Both the position numbers and the translations under genes were made by a program. Below, piece by piece: positions 1 through 11,300 of a stretch of 64,000 nucleotides of DNA. The DNA comes from Cyclobacterium jeungdonense (GTDB lineage: Bacteria; Bacteroidota; Bacteroidia; Cytophagales; Cyclobacteriaceae), in contig NZ_WMCD01000006.1 of assembly GCF_010994275.1 (NCBI RefSeq), positions 1 through 64,000 on the forward strand, in the 5' to 3' direction. Within the stretch, counting starts at the first letter, position 1. Each line of letters starts with the position of its first letter. A model generated the notes under the pieces. That model saw only the letters and a program-made list of their open reading frames with translations, did not search any database and was not told where the DNA came from.

Positions 1-357
1 TTTAAAGGTTTCCAGATCATGACGCAACCATACGCATCTTACCCCTGCGGGAGAAATAAAAAGCCCTTTCTTCTTAAGTTCGTTGGATACCCGAAGCTGG
101 CCCATCGCAGGATTTTCGAAAGCAAACTTGACTACCGCATCCTCTATCTCTGCCTCTATGCGGTTCTTGAGATTTGGTGTCCTTTTGCTAAGTTCCCTGA
201 GCGCCAGCTCTCCTCCCTGGTCATAGAGTTCTTTGAACCGGTAAAAGCTATCTCTGCTGTAACCGAAAAGTTTGCAAGCCTGGGAAACATTGCCTAATTG
301 TTCTGCTAATTGTAATAAACCTACCTTGGTTTTTATTACTTTTGTCTCTGTATTCAT
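1..357 (-). CDS. IS481-family transposase, N-terminal 119 residues (partial)
   Basis: Reading the minus strand from the ATG at 357 gives an uninterrupted 119-codon frame that runs off the window at base 1. It begins [20 protein letters not shown] and carries a helix-turn-helix segment ([20 protein letters not shown]), followed by the linker motif [12 protein letters not shown]. This N-terminus is typical of the HTH part of IS481-like DDE transposases in Bacteroidota, which bind the element ends; the DDE catalytic core would lie outside the window. No stop or frameshift is visible in the part present. The plus-strand open frame over the same bases is a shadow. Confidence 0.8.
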   Translation of the reverse strand, partial: MNTETKVIKTKVGLLQLAEQLGNVSQACKLFGYSRDSFYRFKELYDQGGELALRELSKRTPNLKNRIEAEIEDAVVKFAFENPAMGQLRVSNELKKKGLFISPAGVRCVWLRHDLETFK

Positions 358-418
358 CTGACAGTTTTTAGGGGTTAATGATTAGATTCAACACCTAAAT
401 TTAATCCCTAACTGTCAG
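1..418 (-). mobile_element. End of an IS481-type insertion sequence, cut by the window edge
   Basis: The transposase start lies at 357 and the terminal sequence continues to about 418. The outer end reads CTGACAGTTAGGGATTAA on the minus strand (418 down to 401). A related inverted sequence, CTGACAGTTTTTAGGGGTTAA, lies at 358-378 just before the start codon, so the 5' untranslated part of the element is itself an inverted repeat. Only one end of the element is in the window, so target-site duplication and intactness cannot be judged. Assignment to IS481 rests on the transposase N-terminus. Confidence 0.75.
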
Positions 419-533
419 ATTTCATCGTAGCTTTTTCAGATCAATATTAAGGAAGGTCTGTCGCTGGTATCTTTTGGCTTTGATTTGGAAATCGGATCAA
501 AAGAACGAGGGCAATTATTACTCTTGCAGTGTA

Positions 534-568
534 AACTAGGGTAAAAAGGTGAAATTTTTACCCTAGTT
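534..568. repeat. Perfect 14-bp inverted repeat with a 7-nt loop
   Basis: AACTAGGGTAAAAA (534-547) is exactly complementary to TTTTTACCCTAGTT (555-568), separated by GGTGAAA. There is no T-tract directly after the stem on either strand, so a simple intrinsic terminator is not obvious. It sits between the IS end and the REP-like repeat and may be the relic end of another small element or a protein-binding palindrome. Function unknown. Confidence 0.7.
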
Positions 569-594
569 GGCTTCCCACGTATTGTTGATACGTC

Positions 595-710
595 TCCTGC
601 TGGGTGAAATTTGCAATTTCATCCCTGGAATCTACGAAAATACCGTTTTGAAAACCTTTCACCCGTAGGCCATTTGCAATGGCCATTCGTAAATGAAAAA
701 CAGGTAATGG
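595..710 (+). repeat. REP-like hairpin doublet, copy 1
   Basis: The unit starts TCCTGCTGGG and contains two hairpins: GGGTGAAATTTGCAATTTCATCCC (two arms either side of TGC, 602-625) and GGCCATTTGCAATGGCC (668-684). The same unit recurs at 2153-2268 in the same orientation, with matching text between the hairpins (for example CTACGAAA-TACC, and AAAAACA-GTAAT after the second hairpin). It is followed by CATCA-rich sequence, as is copy 2. The layout resembles REP/BIME elements mobilised by TnpA-REP (RAYT) proteins; none is encoded here. Confidence 0.65.
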
Positions 711-952
711 CATCGCAGCATCAAACCATCATATTATTAAATCATTGCCATTTTTTGCACATCGTACCATCAGACTATCCCCTGACACTTCCTAAACCAG
801 TCATTGGTGAAATCCTCTTTTTCCACTACATTGAAAGCAGCTTTTTGCGGTAAAGCAGAATTTATAATCCAGAAAAGGAGACTGGATGACAGGGACAGCG
901 GGGGTTTTACCATTTTCGCAAATCATATATTGAGTAACAAAAATGGATAGCA

Positions 953-1705
953 ATGAAAAAAAAGAAGTTTTACCTCGCCCTTATCCTATTTGTCCTTGGC
1001 ATGTTGGGCATGCTGTCCATCTTGACCATGGATATCCCATTGCCGGAGGAGGTATTATCCGTATTAGGGGATCAGTTTACGCCATCCCAGATTAAGCTGT
1101 TGATATTGATTAACCCGGCCATTATTTTGATAGTGGCCGTACTTGTGGGAACGTTACTTTACCAAAAAGTAAACCTCAGCGTCCCAATAATTGAGAAGTT
1201 TTTGGGCATCAAACAAGATTCCATCCAACTTAGGGAAATACTTTTATTTGGGATCTCAGGGGGAATTCTCACAGGAATTGTATTGAGCCTACTTGGACTT
1301 TTCAGGTTACTCTCCCCTTCGGAATTTGAACTCCTCAGCGGTCAACTGCAACTTACACTTCCGGCAAGGGTTTTATATGGTGGCATAACGGAAGAAATCT
1401 TCATGCGTTTTGGTTTGATGACGCTGTTGGTTTGGTTAGGAGCTAAACTTTCAAAGGGAATCAAACCCCAAATATATTGGATGGGTATAATCATTTCCTC
1501 CCTAATTTTTGCAATGGGCCATTTCCCCGTAGTCTTTCAATCTGTAGGAAATCCCAGTATCATTATGATAACCTATGTGCTTTTGGGCAACACTATTGGA
1601 GGGCTTGTTTTCGGATGGCTCTATTGGAAAAAAGGATTGGAAAGTGCCTTCCTCGCCCATATTTTTGCTCATGTCGTCATGGTGCTAACAGATCAAATAG
1701 TTTGA
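953..1705 (+). CDS. CPBP (CAAX-like) family intramembrane metalloprotease
   Basis: 250 residues with about seven predicted membrane spans. The family motifs are all visible: EEIFMR (ExxxR-type motif 1, about residue 147), FAMGH (FxxxH motif 2, about residue 187) and HIFAH near the C-terminus (motif 3). The Glu and His residues are the presumed zinc ligands and catalytic Glu of the Abi/CPBP family, which cleaves within membranes or acts in bacteriocin self-protection or prenyl-protein processing; the substrate here is unknown. The start is the ATG at 953, giving a Lys-rich cytoplasmic N-terminus followed by a hydrophobic segment. The gene is isolated, bracketed by direct copies of the REP-like doublet, and lies 0.6 kb from the 3' end of the first peptide synthetase. 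An immunity role for that product is possible but unsupported. Confidence 0.85.
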   Translation: MKKKKFYLALILFVLGMLGMLSILTMDIPLPEEVLSVLGDQFTPSQIKLLILINPAIILIVAVLVGTLLYQKVNLSVPIIEKFLGIKQDSIQLREILLFGISGGILTGIVLSLLGLFRLLSPSEFELLSGQLQLTLPARVLYGGITEEIFMRFGLMTLLVWLGAKLSKGIKPQIYWMGIIISSLIFAMGHFPVVFQSVGNPSIIMITYVLLGNTIGGLVFGWLYWKKGLESAFLAHIFAHVVMVLTDQIV

Positions 1706-2152
1706 TGGATTCAGATAGATTTTGAATACTTGGGAATTCTGAATTGTAGACGGGAATTTCAATTGGAATGATTACACCTAATTCTTCCACTATGGGATTT
1801 ATATAATGGAAAAATAGATTCCCAATACGCCACGAAACCTCATTCGAGTAGGCAAAGGGGAATCCCACCCCTAAACCTCTGACAAAACCGTATAACGAGA
1901 CAAGGATGTTTAACTGTTTAATCAGTTAACTGTTTAGACACGACCCCGGTTATTAAATCAGCATATTAGTAAGGGCCGATAGGTTGATTGGTCTATGGGA
2001 GCAGTTTTCATATTTGTTGGCATTTATTTTTTGGAGATCGTGTACGTTATTAATTTAGGGTTTAGTTGGTTATTTCAGGACAAGACACACCATTTGCAAA
2101 TCAATAAATCTGCACATCGTACCATGAGACCATCAAATAATCGCATCATCAA
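1706..2152. other. Non-coding stretch between the CPBP gene and repeat copy 2
   Basis: No convincing gene. A short inverted repeat TTAACTG/CAGTTAA lies at 1910-1929. From about 2098 the sequence becomes rich in CATCA-type words, including GCACATCGTACCAT, which also occurs at about 757-770 after repeat copy 1 (there TTGCACATCGTACCATCAGAC). Confidence 0.5.
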
Positions 2153-2268
2153 TCCTGCTGGGTGAAATTTGCAATTTCATCCCTGATATCTACGAAAGTA
2201 CCATTTGAAAAACCATTTATCAAAAGGCCATTTGCCATGGGCAAGCGTGAATAAAAAACAAGTAATGT
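2153..2268 (+). repeat. REP-like hairpin doublet, copy 2
   Basis: Second copy of the unit at 595-710: the first hairpin (2160-2183) is identical, and the second (GGCCATTTGCCATGGGC, 2226-2242) has changed on both arms. CATCA-rich sequence follows to about 2325, close to the 3' end of the peptide synthetase gene (stop at 2329). Confidence 0.65.
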
Positions 2269-2328
2269 CATTTTACCATCAAATAATCATATGGTCACAT
2301 CATCACATCAAACCATCCTATAATTAAC

Positions 2329-5300
2329 CTACTCCCCAATAATTCGCTTAATACAGGCAGCCAATTTGCCTTCATTAGGTTCGGAAAATAGCTCTGAATG
2401 CATGCCTTCTACGTCGACGATACGGATAGTGCTGGAGCAGCCCTTCCATCCCAGGGTTTCGGGATCGAAGAAATATTTGGTGCGAAGCCTGGCCCGTAGC
2501 AAGACGATCTCTCCCTGATAAAATCCGGGCGTATAGTTCCTGCATGCGGCCAAATGCATGGCCTTTATTTTATTTATTCTTAGTAGAATGGGGTTTTCTG
2601 ATTCTTTTGCTTTTACTCCCAGTTTGACAAGTAGCTTCGTAAGCTTTTTGCTGAAGGACCTGGATTTAATTTCCCTTAAAATGGCAGGATGGCGAAGCAG
2701 TAATTTTAAATCAAAGGATTTCTTGTGGTACTCCTTGTATATTTTGTTGAGTAACTTGTTTTTTGGGCTATTTTTATCGCTGGCAAAGGTAGCGTAACTG
2801 TCCAGTAAAAAAAGGTGCTTGACATGGATAGAGGATCCGCTGAGTTGCCTGGCCATTTCGAAAGCAATGATTCCTCCAAGGGAATAGCCGGCAAGGATTA
2901 TTTCACCCGAAGGACTGTTTTCCCTGATTTCAGCGATATAGGAAGCAGCAATTTCTTCCACAGATTCATAGGAGGTTGCTTCGCCATCCATTCCTTTGGA
3001 TTGCAGGCCAAAAATAGGTTGGTCCCGGTCAAAATACTTGGCAAGCGCCTGAAAGGGCATGACGTTCAAGCCAGCTCCGTGAACCATGTATATGGGTGCT
3101 TTGGAACCGTTTGGCTGAATGGGGACCAGGGATTTCCATTCTTTTTGCAACCCCTCCTTGGTTTCCAGGAAAGCACCTAATTGTTGGATGGTGGGGTATT
3201 TAAACAAGATGGAAAGCGGTAGGAGCGTTCCCGATGCTTTCTCTATCAGGGTCACTACTTTCACAGCTATGAGTGAATGCCCTCCCAAATCGAAAAAATT
3301 ATCCGTAATATCAATGTTGGTTAATCCCAAGGCCTCTTTCCATATTTCTGCTACCATCTTTTCTTCTGCTGTCTCAGGAAGTAAAACAACCTCTTGAGCT
3401 ACTGCGATCGGGTCCGGGAGTTTTAGCCGGTCTACTTTACCGCTCGCTGTATGGGGAAAATGATCCACCATGACATAATCATAGGGCAACATATAGGCAG
3501 GAAGGATAGTGGATAGTTTCCTTTTCCAATCCTTAATGGTGCTGCTTAAGATTGCTTTATTATCGTCAACGAGTCCTTTTCCATTATTTTTTAGTAAAAG
3601 GTAGGCAACCAGTCCTTTATCGTTGCGGGAGGTATTTCTGAAGAGGACAATGCTTTCTTTTACCGAACCAAGCCTGTTTATGGCTTGTTCGATTTCTTCA
3701 AGTTCTATACGGTGACCTCTCAGCTTGATTTGATTGTCTATTCTTCCTAAAATCTGGATTTCCCCATCTGGAAGGAATTTTCCCCGGTCACCCGTTTTGT
3801 ACATGTAAGTACCGAGCTCTGTCTGAAAGGGATCTGGGGAAAATTTCTCCTGGGTTAATTCGGGTTGGTTTAGGTAGCCTTTCCCGACTCCCTTACCGGA
3901 AATATACAATTCTCCCTCCCATCCGGTAGGCACCGGTTTTTGCTGTTCATCAAGTATGTAAATCTGGGTATTCAGTACAGGGCGGCCAATGGTTATCAGC
4001 GGTTGATCGGCTTGTATTTTTTTAATGGTAGAAAAAACGGTGGTTTCCGTAGGTCCATAAATATTCCACAGCCTTTGGCATAATGGCACTAATTGGTTGG
4101 CCAACTCCTTACTTAAGGCTTCCCCTCCGCTAATGACTTGCAGGTTTTCCACCGGCGAACTCCAGCCGCTTTCCAGTAGCATTTTCCAATGGGTAGGCGT
4201 GGCGAACATGATATCCGCCTTTTTTTGGCGGAGGTATTGTAGGATTACCCGTGGGTCTTTTCTCTCAAATTGATCCAGAATCACCACTTGAGCCCCATGT
4301 ACAAAGGGTAGTATTAATTCCAGGAGGGCGATATCAAAGGAGGCAGAACTGACGGCCAGAAACTGGTTAGGGGCACTTATCCCGGGTTTTTGGCTTACCG
4401 TTTTTAGAAAGTTATACAGGTTGTCGTGCGTAAGGATGACTCCTTTCGGCTTTCCGGTGGATCCGGAGGTATAGATGATGTAGGCGGCATCAGGGGCTTC
4501 ATTAGTTGACGGCCGATCTTGTTTTGAATAACCCGATTGGTTTTCCACAAATACTTCCCAAAGAATTTCCTTCGATTGGGTAGTAAAGTTCCCCTCATAC
4601 TTACGCTGTGTTATATGAACTTTTGCGGCGTCCTTTAGCATATAACTGATTCTTTCCTCGGGGAAGTCGGTGTCTACCGGAAGGTAAGCAGCACCGGCTT
4701 TCAACACGGCCAAAATAGAGGTGATCATTTCAATCGATCGATCCATTACCACTCCGACGATATCGTTCCTCCCAACCCCTTGTTGGCAAAGTAAGTCTGC
4801 CAGTTGATTCGCTGTTTCATTCAATTCCTTATAGGTGCAGGAAGTATTTTTAGATAGGATGGCCTTCTTGCTGCCAAAGTTGGCTGCTGCTGTTTCTATT
4901 AATTCCTGAACAGGCTTAAAATCATCCGGAAAAAGGCTTGAAACGACCGCAGGATCATTAGTTTTAGTAGGATTGGTTTCCGGGAACAAATGATCCATCG
5001 GTTCAGAAGGCTGCCGAAAAAGGGTGTCCAATAACTGCAGGTATTTTTCGATTATTCCCTCTATTTCTGTAGAATTGAACAAAGAAGTTTTGTATTCCAT
5101 CAGGCCTTTGAATCCACTGTCCGCCTCAGAAACGGTAAACAATAGATCAAACTTAGCCCTTTTTGATTGGGTCTCGAGTTTTTCTACTTGTAGCTGATCC
5201 AGTTGCCAGCCCTTTTCATCAAAGCTGTTCTGGAGTACAAACATCACCTGAAAAAGGGGATTGCTACCTAATTGTCTTTCCGCTTGGGTAGCCGCCACAA

Positions 5301-8300
5301 TTTTTTCAAAAGGCACATCCCCGTATTCAAAGGCTTCCAGGCAGTTGCCTTTCACTTCCTGGAGAAAGTCGGTAAACGTAGAACCGGGGTTTAGCTGAGA
5401 ACGAATGGGAAGCGTGTTTATAAAATACCCAAGCAATTTGTCGGTATGTAGGTGATTCCGATCTGCAACCACCGTACCCACACAAATATCCGGTTGACGG
5501 GTCAGTTGGTAGAGTAGCGTTTTTAAGGTGGCCATTAAAACCATGTACACCGTTGTACCGGTTTGCTGAGCAACTGCTTTTACATTTTCGGAAATGTGAG
5601 TTGGAAATAGGAACTTACGGGCATCGCCTGAGGTAGAAGGCAGGTCAACAGGGCCCTTTCGTTCCGCTAGCTTTGCTGGCTGTAATCCTCCCAGCTTTTC
5701 CCTCCAATATGCCATTTTCTTCTCAAAGCCATTAACCGGAATCCGCTCCCTTTGCCAGCGTGCGTAATCCACGTATTGAATAGGCAAAGGGTCCGCATCT
5801 ATTTTGTTTTTATTCTTTTGCTGGGTGTAAAAGTTCTCGAGTTCTTGCATAAATAACCCCACCGACCATCCGTCAAAGGCAATGTGATGGAAGGTCATGA
5901 CCAGGATATTTACTTCGCCAGATTGACGAATCAACAATGCCCGAAACATTGCATCCCTTTCCAAATCAAATGGTTTGCTGATGCACTGATAAATAAAATC
6001 ATCAAGTGCCTGTTGGTCCCAGTTTTCCTTAGAAATGTCTTTCACCTCCAAGTGCCAGGAATCGAGATCCCGCACTACCTGGTGAATGTTTTCGCCGGTA
6101 TAGCGGTAGACGGAGCGCAATACCTCATGTCGACTACAGATCGCCTGCAGGGCCATTTCTAAGGCATGAATATGTAACCTTCCCTTTAGTTTTAAGACCA
6201 GTGGAATGTGATACTGTTGGGACCCTTCCAGTCTATCGGCGAGCCATAAGCTTTCCTGACTAAAAGAAAGCGGAAACTCCTTATTATCTGTATTATTTTT
6301 GGTAGAATTGGTCGGTAATGGAGCGATGGTATCCCCGTCTATCAATACCGATAGCTGCCGAAGGGTGGGGTGCTTAAAAAAATCAGCGAATTTGATTTCG
6401 TAATCAAATTGCTCTCGGATCGCATTTATTAATCGAATTGCAAGGAGGGAATGACCGCCTATTTGGAAGAAATTATCATGAACGCCAATCCGATCGATTT
6501 TTAGCAGGTCTTTCCAAACGACCTTTAGACGTTTTTCCGTGGCGCTCTCAAGTTCTGCGCTGAACTCCTTGGGGCCTACCCGGATGTCGGCTTGAGACAG
6601 TTTTTTTCGGTCTATTTTGCCATTAACGGTCAATGGCATTTCAGTTAGGTAATTCCATTGGTCGGGTACCATGTGTGCCGGTAGCCGTTCGGAAAGATGG
6701 GCGATAAGTTTGGGGCTAATCTGTTCTCCTGCAAGGGATGTAGAATGGTTAGTGACGATTACATGACCGACCAGCTTTTGATTTTCCGTAGATTCCCCGC
6801 AACAGGTAACGATTGCCTTTTCGACACAGGCTGATTCATCCAGTATGGCTTCAATCTCTTCTGGTTCGATTCTAAAGCCCCTTAATTTTACCTGATTGTC
6901 TATCCTCCCCAGAAACTCCAGATTGCCGTCAGGTAGTAACCTTGCCTTGTCCCCGGTTTTGTACATCCTTCGGTTTTTCACCTTCGAAAAGGGATCCGGA
7001 ACAAAACGGGCAGCGGTCAAATCGGGACGGTTCAGGTAACCTATGGCCAAGCTATCTCCGGAGATACATAGCTCTCCCGCAATGCCTACCGGACAGACCG
7101 CACCTAATGGATCCAATACATAGGTTTTAATGTGGGTGATGGGCTTTCCAATGGTTATTCTTTCCTTCGCTGATGTCAATTCGGTAACCGTTGCCCATAC
7201 GGTAACTTCGGTGGGACCGTATTCATTGAATAGTCTGGCTGCTTTATTCTTGTCAAAATGTAAAGCCACCAGGGTATTTTCAACCCGCTCACCACCTAAA
7301 ATCACCCGTTTGATCCGGCCAGAAGGAATTAGATTTTCAGTGAGTAAAAATCGGTAAAAGGAAGGCACACAAATAATTGATTCTGTACGGTGTAGTAATC
7401 GGCTTAACTCCTTAGGGTCTTTAAGCTGAGCTGAGGTTCCTAAAACCAGGGTGTTTCCACTTGCCAATGTCCCAAAAATAACGGGTATGGACGCATCGAA
7501 AGAAAAGGAGGTTAAAAGGGGAATGGAAAAATTATCCGGGTAATATTTTTTTCTGGAAAATAAAAATAAAAACAAACCTTGATGACTGATCATTACCCCT
7601 TTGGGCCTGCCGGTGGTGCCCGATGTATAGATTAGGTAGGCTGTGTTCTCCGGAGAAGGGATTAACTTTGATGCGTTAGGATTCTGGCCATCAATTCCGC
7701 TTAGGTTTGTATCTAGCGTTAAGATAGAAAGGCTGGAAAAATGCTCCCGAACAAAGGGTTCGGTTTCTTTATCAGTGAGGATCCAGGAAGCCCGGATGTC
7801 GCCAAGGATAAATTGAATTCTTTCAGGCGGAGTTAAGGGATCTACCGGTACGTACGCTGCGCCAGCCTTGAGGATTCCCAGGATGCCGATTATCATCTGA
7901 GGGGAATTATCCAAACAAATGGGAACAAACGAACGGAACCCTACTCCATTTTGGATCAAATGATTTGCCACTACGTTCGACTGTAACTCTAATTCCCTAT
8001 ACGAAAGGCGTTCGTCATTAAACTGGATGGCCGTATTTTCAGGAAAACGGGTTACTTGTTCGGCCATTAACTGAATAACCGTACGCCCCGAAAACTCATC
8101 CGGAAGGCTAAAATCGATACCATTAGTTAAAACAAAATCGTTTTCGCTATCGCTTAGGAGGTTGATTCCATCAATAGTGCTTTGAGGGTCGCGGGTTACG
8201 GACTTCAATAATTGCAGGTAATGGTCTGATAGATAGGCAATCGTGGACGAGCTAAACAATGAGGTCCGATATTCAATCATTCCCTGTAGGGAGTCTTCCG

Positions 8301-11300
8301 TTTCTTTGATTTCCAGGGTCAACTCAAAACCAGAAGTCTGCTGGGAAATTCTCAGTGGAACCGTGTCCAGTCCTTCTAAATTTAGGGTTGACGAAGCATT
8401 GTTTTGCATGACAAAGAGGACTTGGAAAATGGGATTTCTACCGGAAATCCTAAAATCCTCAGACAGCTTAACGATTTCGCTAAAGGGCACGTGACCGTGC
8501 TCGAAGGCCTCCAGCATGTTTTTTTTGACCGCTCCAATCAATTCCTCAAATTTGGTGTTGTCTTGGACCCATGTTCGAATGGGTAGCGGATTCACAAAAT
8601 AACCAATCAATTGATCCAATCCTTCGTGTTCCCTTCCCGCTACCGGAGTGCCCACACAGATATCTTCCTGACTGCTATAGCGTTTGAGCAAGGCATTAAA
8701 CCCGGCCAGCAATACCATAAAGAGCGTTGCCTGCTGTTTTTTTGCCAGCAATTTTAATTTGGAAACGGTATCCCTATCGATAACGAATTCATGAGAAGCT
8801 CCGGTGGTAGTAGTTGCTGAGGTACTGGGAAAATCGGTTCTAAGTTGGCTGTTCTGGACTCCATGCAGTTTCATTTTCCAATACTGAAGGGAATGATCCA
8901 GTGAATTTCCCTGTAGGCGGTTTCTTTGATAAATCGAAAAATCCGCGTAATCCAATTCCGGAAATGAGAGGGAAATAGGCGTGTCATTTTTAAATTGACG
9001 GTAAAGGGCTGCCAATTGGTTTTTGAAAAGCGTGGTGGACCAGCCATCCCAGGCGATGTGATGGACAAGCACTCCCAAAAGGTATTTTTGAGGCTGGATG
9101 TGGAACAACACAGCCCGTATCATGTAATCCTTAGAGAGGTCAAAAGGCCTTTCCAACATGGATTTAAAAACCCAATCGTTTTGGATCTCATCCTCGGTTT
9201 GGGATGAAATAAACTCTTGTAGAACCCAGGATTCCGGCTCAAGAAACTGTTGCTCCAGACCCTTTTCCGATTGATAAATGACGGTTCGTAGGGGTAAATG
9301 CCTTTTTACCAGTTCTTTCAATGAAGCTTTGAGGGATGCAACATCCAATTCACCCGATATCTTGAAAACCATGGGCAAATGATATTCAACGCTTCCAGCT
9401 GAATGGTGAATGATCCAGAGCGCTTCCTGATTAAAGGAAAGGGGAATAAACGCTTTCTCTTCTGCCGGTTCAATGACCTGTACCTCAGCGTTTGCGTTAG
9501 CGATTACCTTGCTTAGCGCAGAGATGCTGGGGTTTTCAAAAAAATCACTTACCGAAAGGCGTTTTCCAAAGGTTTTCTTTATCGACGCAATGGCCCGGAT
9601 GATGAGTAACGAATCGCCGCCAAGCTCAAAAAAGTTATCTCGAATACCCATCTTTTCCCAACCCAAAACCTTTTGCCATATCCCCAAAAGCAGCTTTTCG
9701 GTCTTGGTTTGGGGCAGTTGATGATCTGATAAATTGGAGCTTTTCCATTCGGGATCAGGCAAGGCCCTTTTATCAATTTTACCATTTCTGGTCAAGGGCA
9801 TTTCTTCCATTGCTACCCAATACTGGGGAATCATATGGGGTGGAAGTTGTGATTTGAGCTTTGCTTTTAAATTCTGTTGGGTGCTATTTTGATGCGACAC
9901 GAAATAAGCCACTAGATAGGTTTTGCGATTCGGATTGCTTTTGGCTACGACTGCTATTTGTTTGACGCTTTCAAATTGATAAATACTTTTCTCGATTTCT
10001 CCAGGCTCTATTCGGTGCCCGTTTATTTTGACCTGATCATCCAATCTTCCTATAAAAATGATGTTCCCATCAGTGGATATTTTGGCCAGGTCACCGGTAC
10101 GGTACAGCAAGTCTCCATTGTTACCAGAATAAAAATCAGGGATAAAACGACTAGCAGTAGCACGCGGTGAATTAAGATACCCTCTGCTTATGCCTTCTCC
10201 ACCTATATAGATCTCACCCGCTTCTCCCTCAGCGACCGTTTCAAGATTGCTATTCAAAAGTAAAATGAATGAATTGGAATAGGGCATTCCTATGGGGACC
10301 TGATGGTAATGGTAATTTAGTTCTACACGGTATAATGTTTTTCCTATGGATGCTTCCGTTGGCCCATAATGATTAAATACATCCCCGGTGAAATTCCGCT
10401 CCCTAAGCAAGGTAAGGATGGAAACTGGGAAAATCTCACCCCCGAAAATTAATGTTTTCGAGGGCAAGGGTAGCACTCCATTTTCAGAGTGTGTTAGCCA
10501 AAGGGAGGGAACGATTTTCAGGCAGTCGATTTGATGCTTTTCAAAGTAGGAAGCAAATTTTTCACTGTCTAAAACGACGCTGTCTGATAACAGATGGATG
10601 GTGCTAGCCTGAATGATGGCAATATGAATCAGCGAATGACCGGCATCGAATACGATAGGTGCGGTTACCGCATAGGACGTACAATCTTGTAGTGCCGCAC
10701 GTTCTATTAATCCAAAACAATGATCCAGTAGACCCCTGTGAGGGACCATGACTCCTTTTGGTTTTCCGGTAGAACCGGAGGTGTAAATGACATATGCCAG
10801 GTTTTCGGGACCAGGCTTTATTTTAGGGTTAGCGCTGGAAGTTGATTCCGCCAAAATCGAGGATACATCTAGGAGGTCAATGGTCCCCGAAATTGGTGAT
10901 TTGCCTGCTAGCGTATTATTTACCAAAAGGATTTTTGCCCCGATATCTGCCAGAATATAGCGTATCCGTTCTACAGGATAGTTTGGGTCAATGGGTACAT
11001 AGGCGGCTCCGGATTTTAAAATCCCAAAAAGGGTAACCATCATGTCGATGGATTTTTCCATACAAAACGGAACCAGGCTCTCGGTGGTAATGCCTTTTTT
11101 TATTAAAATATGAGCGACTTGGTTGGCCCTTTTGTTTAGCTCGTAATAGGTTAGGGAAGATTCTTCATAAACCAGTGCAATTCCTTCGGGACAGCTTGCG
11201 GCCACTTCCTCGAGAATTTCGACAATGGTTTTGTTTTTAGGATACCAGGCAGAAGAAAAGAGACACCCAGATGGGTTTAAAAACAGGGCGGCGCTTGGTG

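Noticed and set aside
611..853. Plus-strand 80-codon frame
   Set aside because: Lies entirely across the REP-like and CATCA repeat sequence; the matching second copy does not preserve the frame.
558..2328. CRISPR array suggested by repeated CATCA words
   Set aside because: Words are short, irregularly spaced and without uniform spacers or cas genes.
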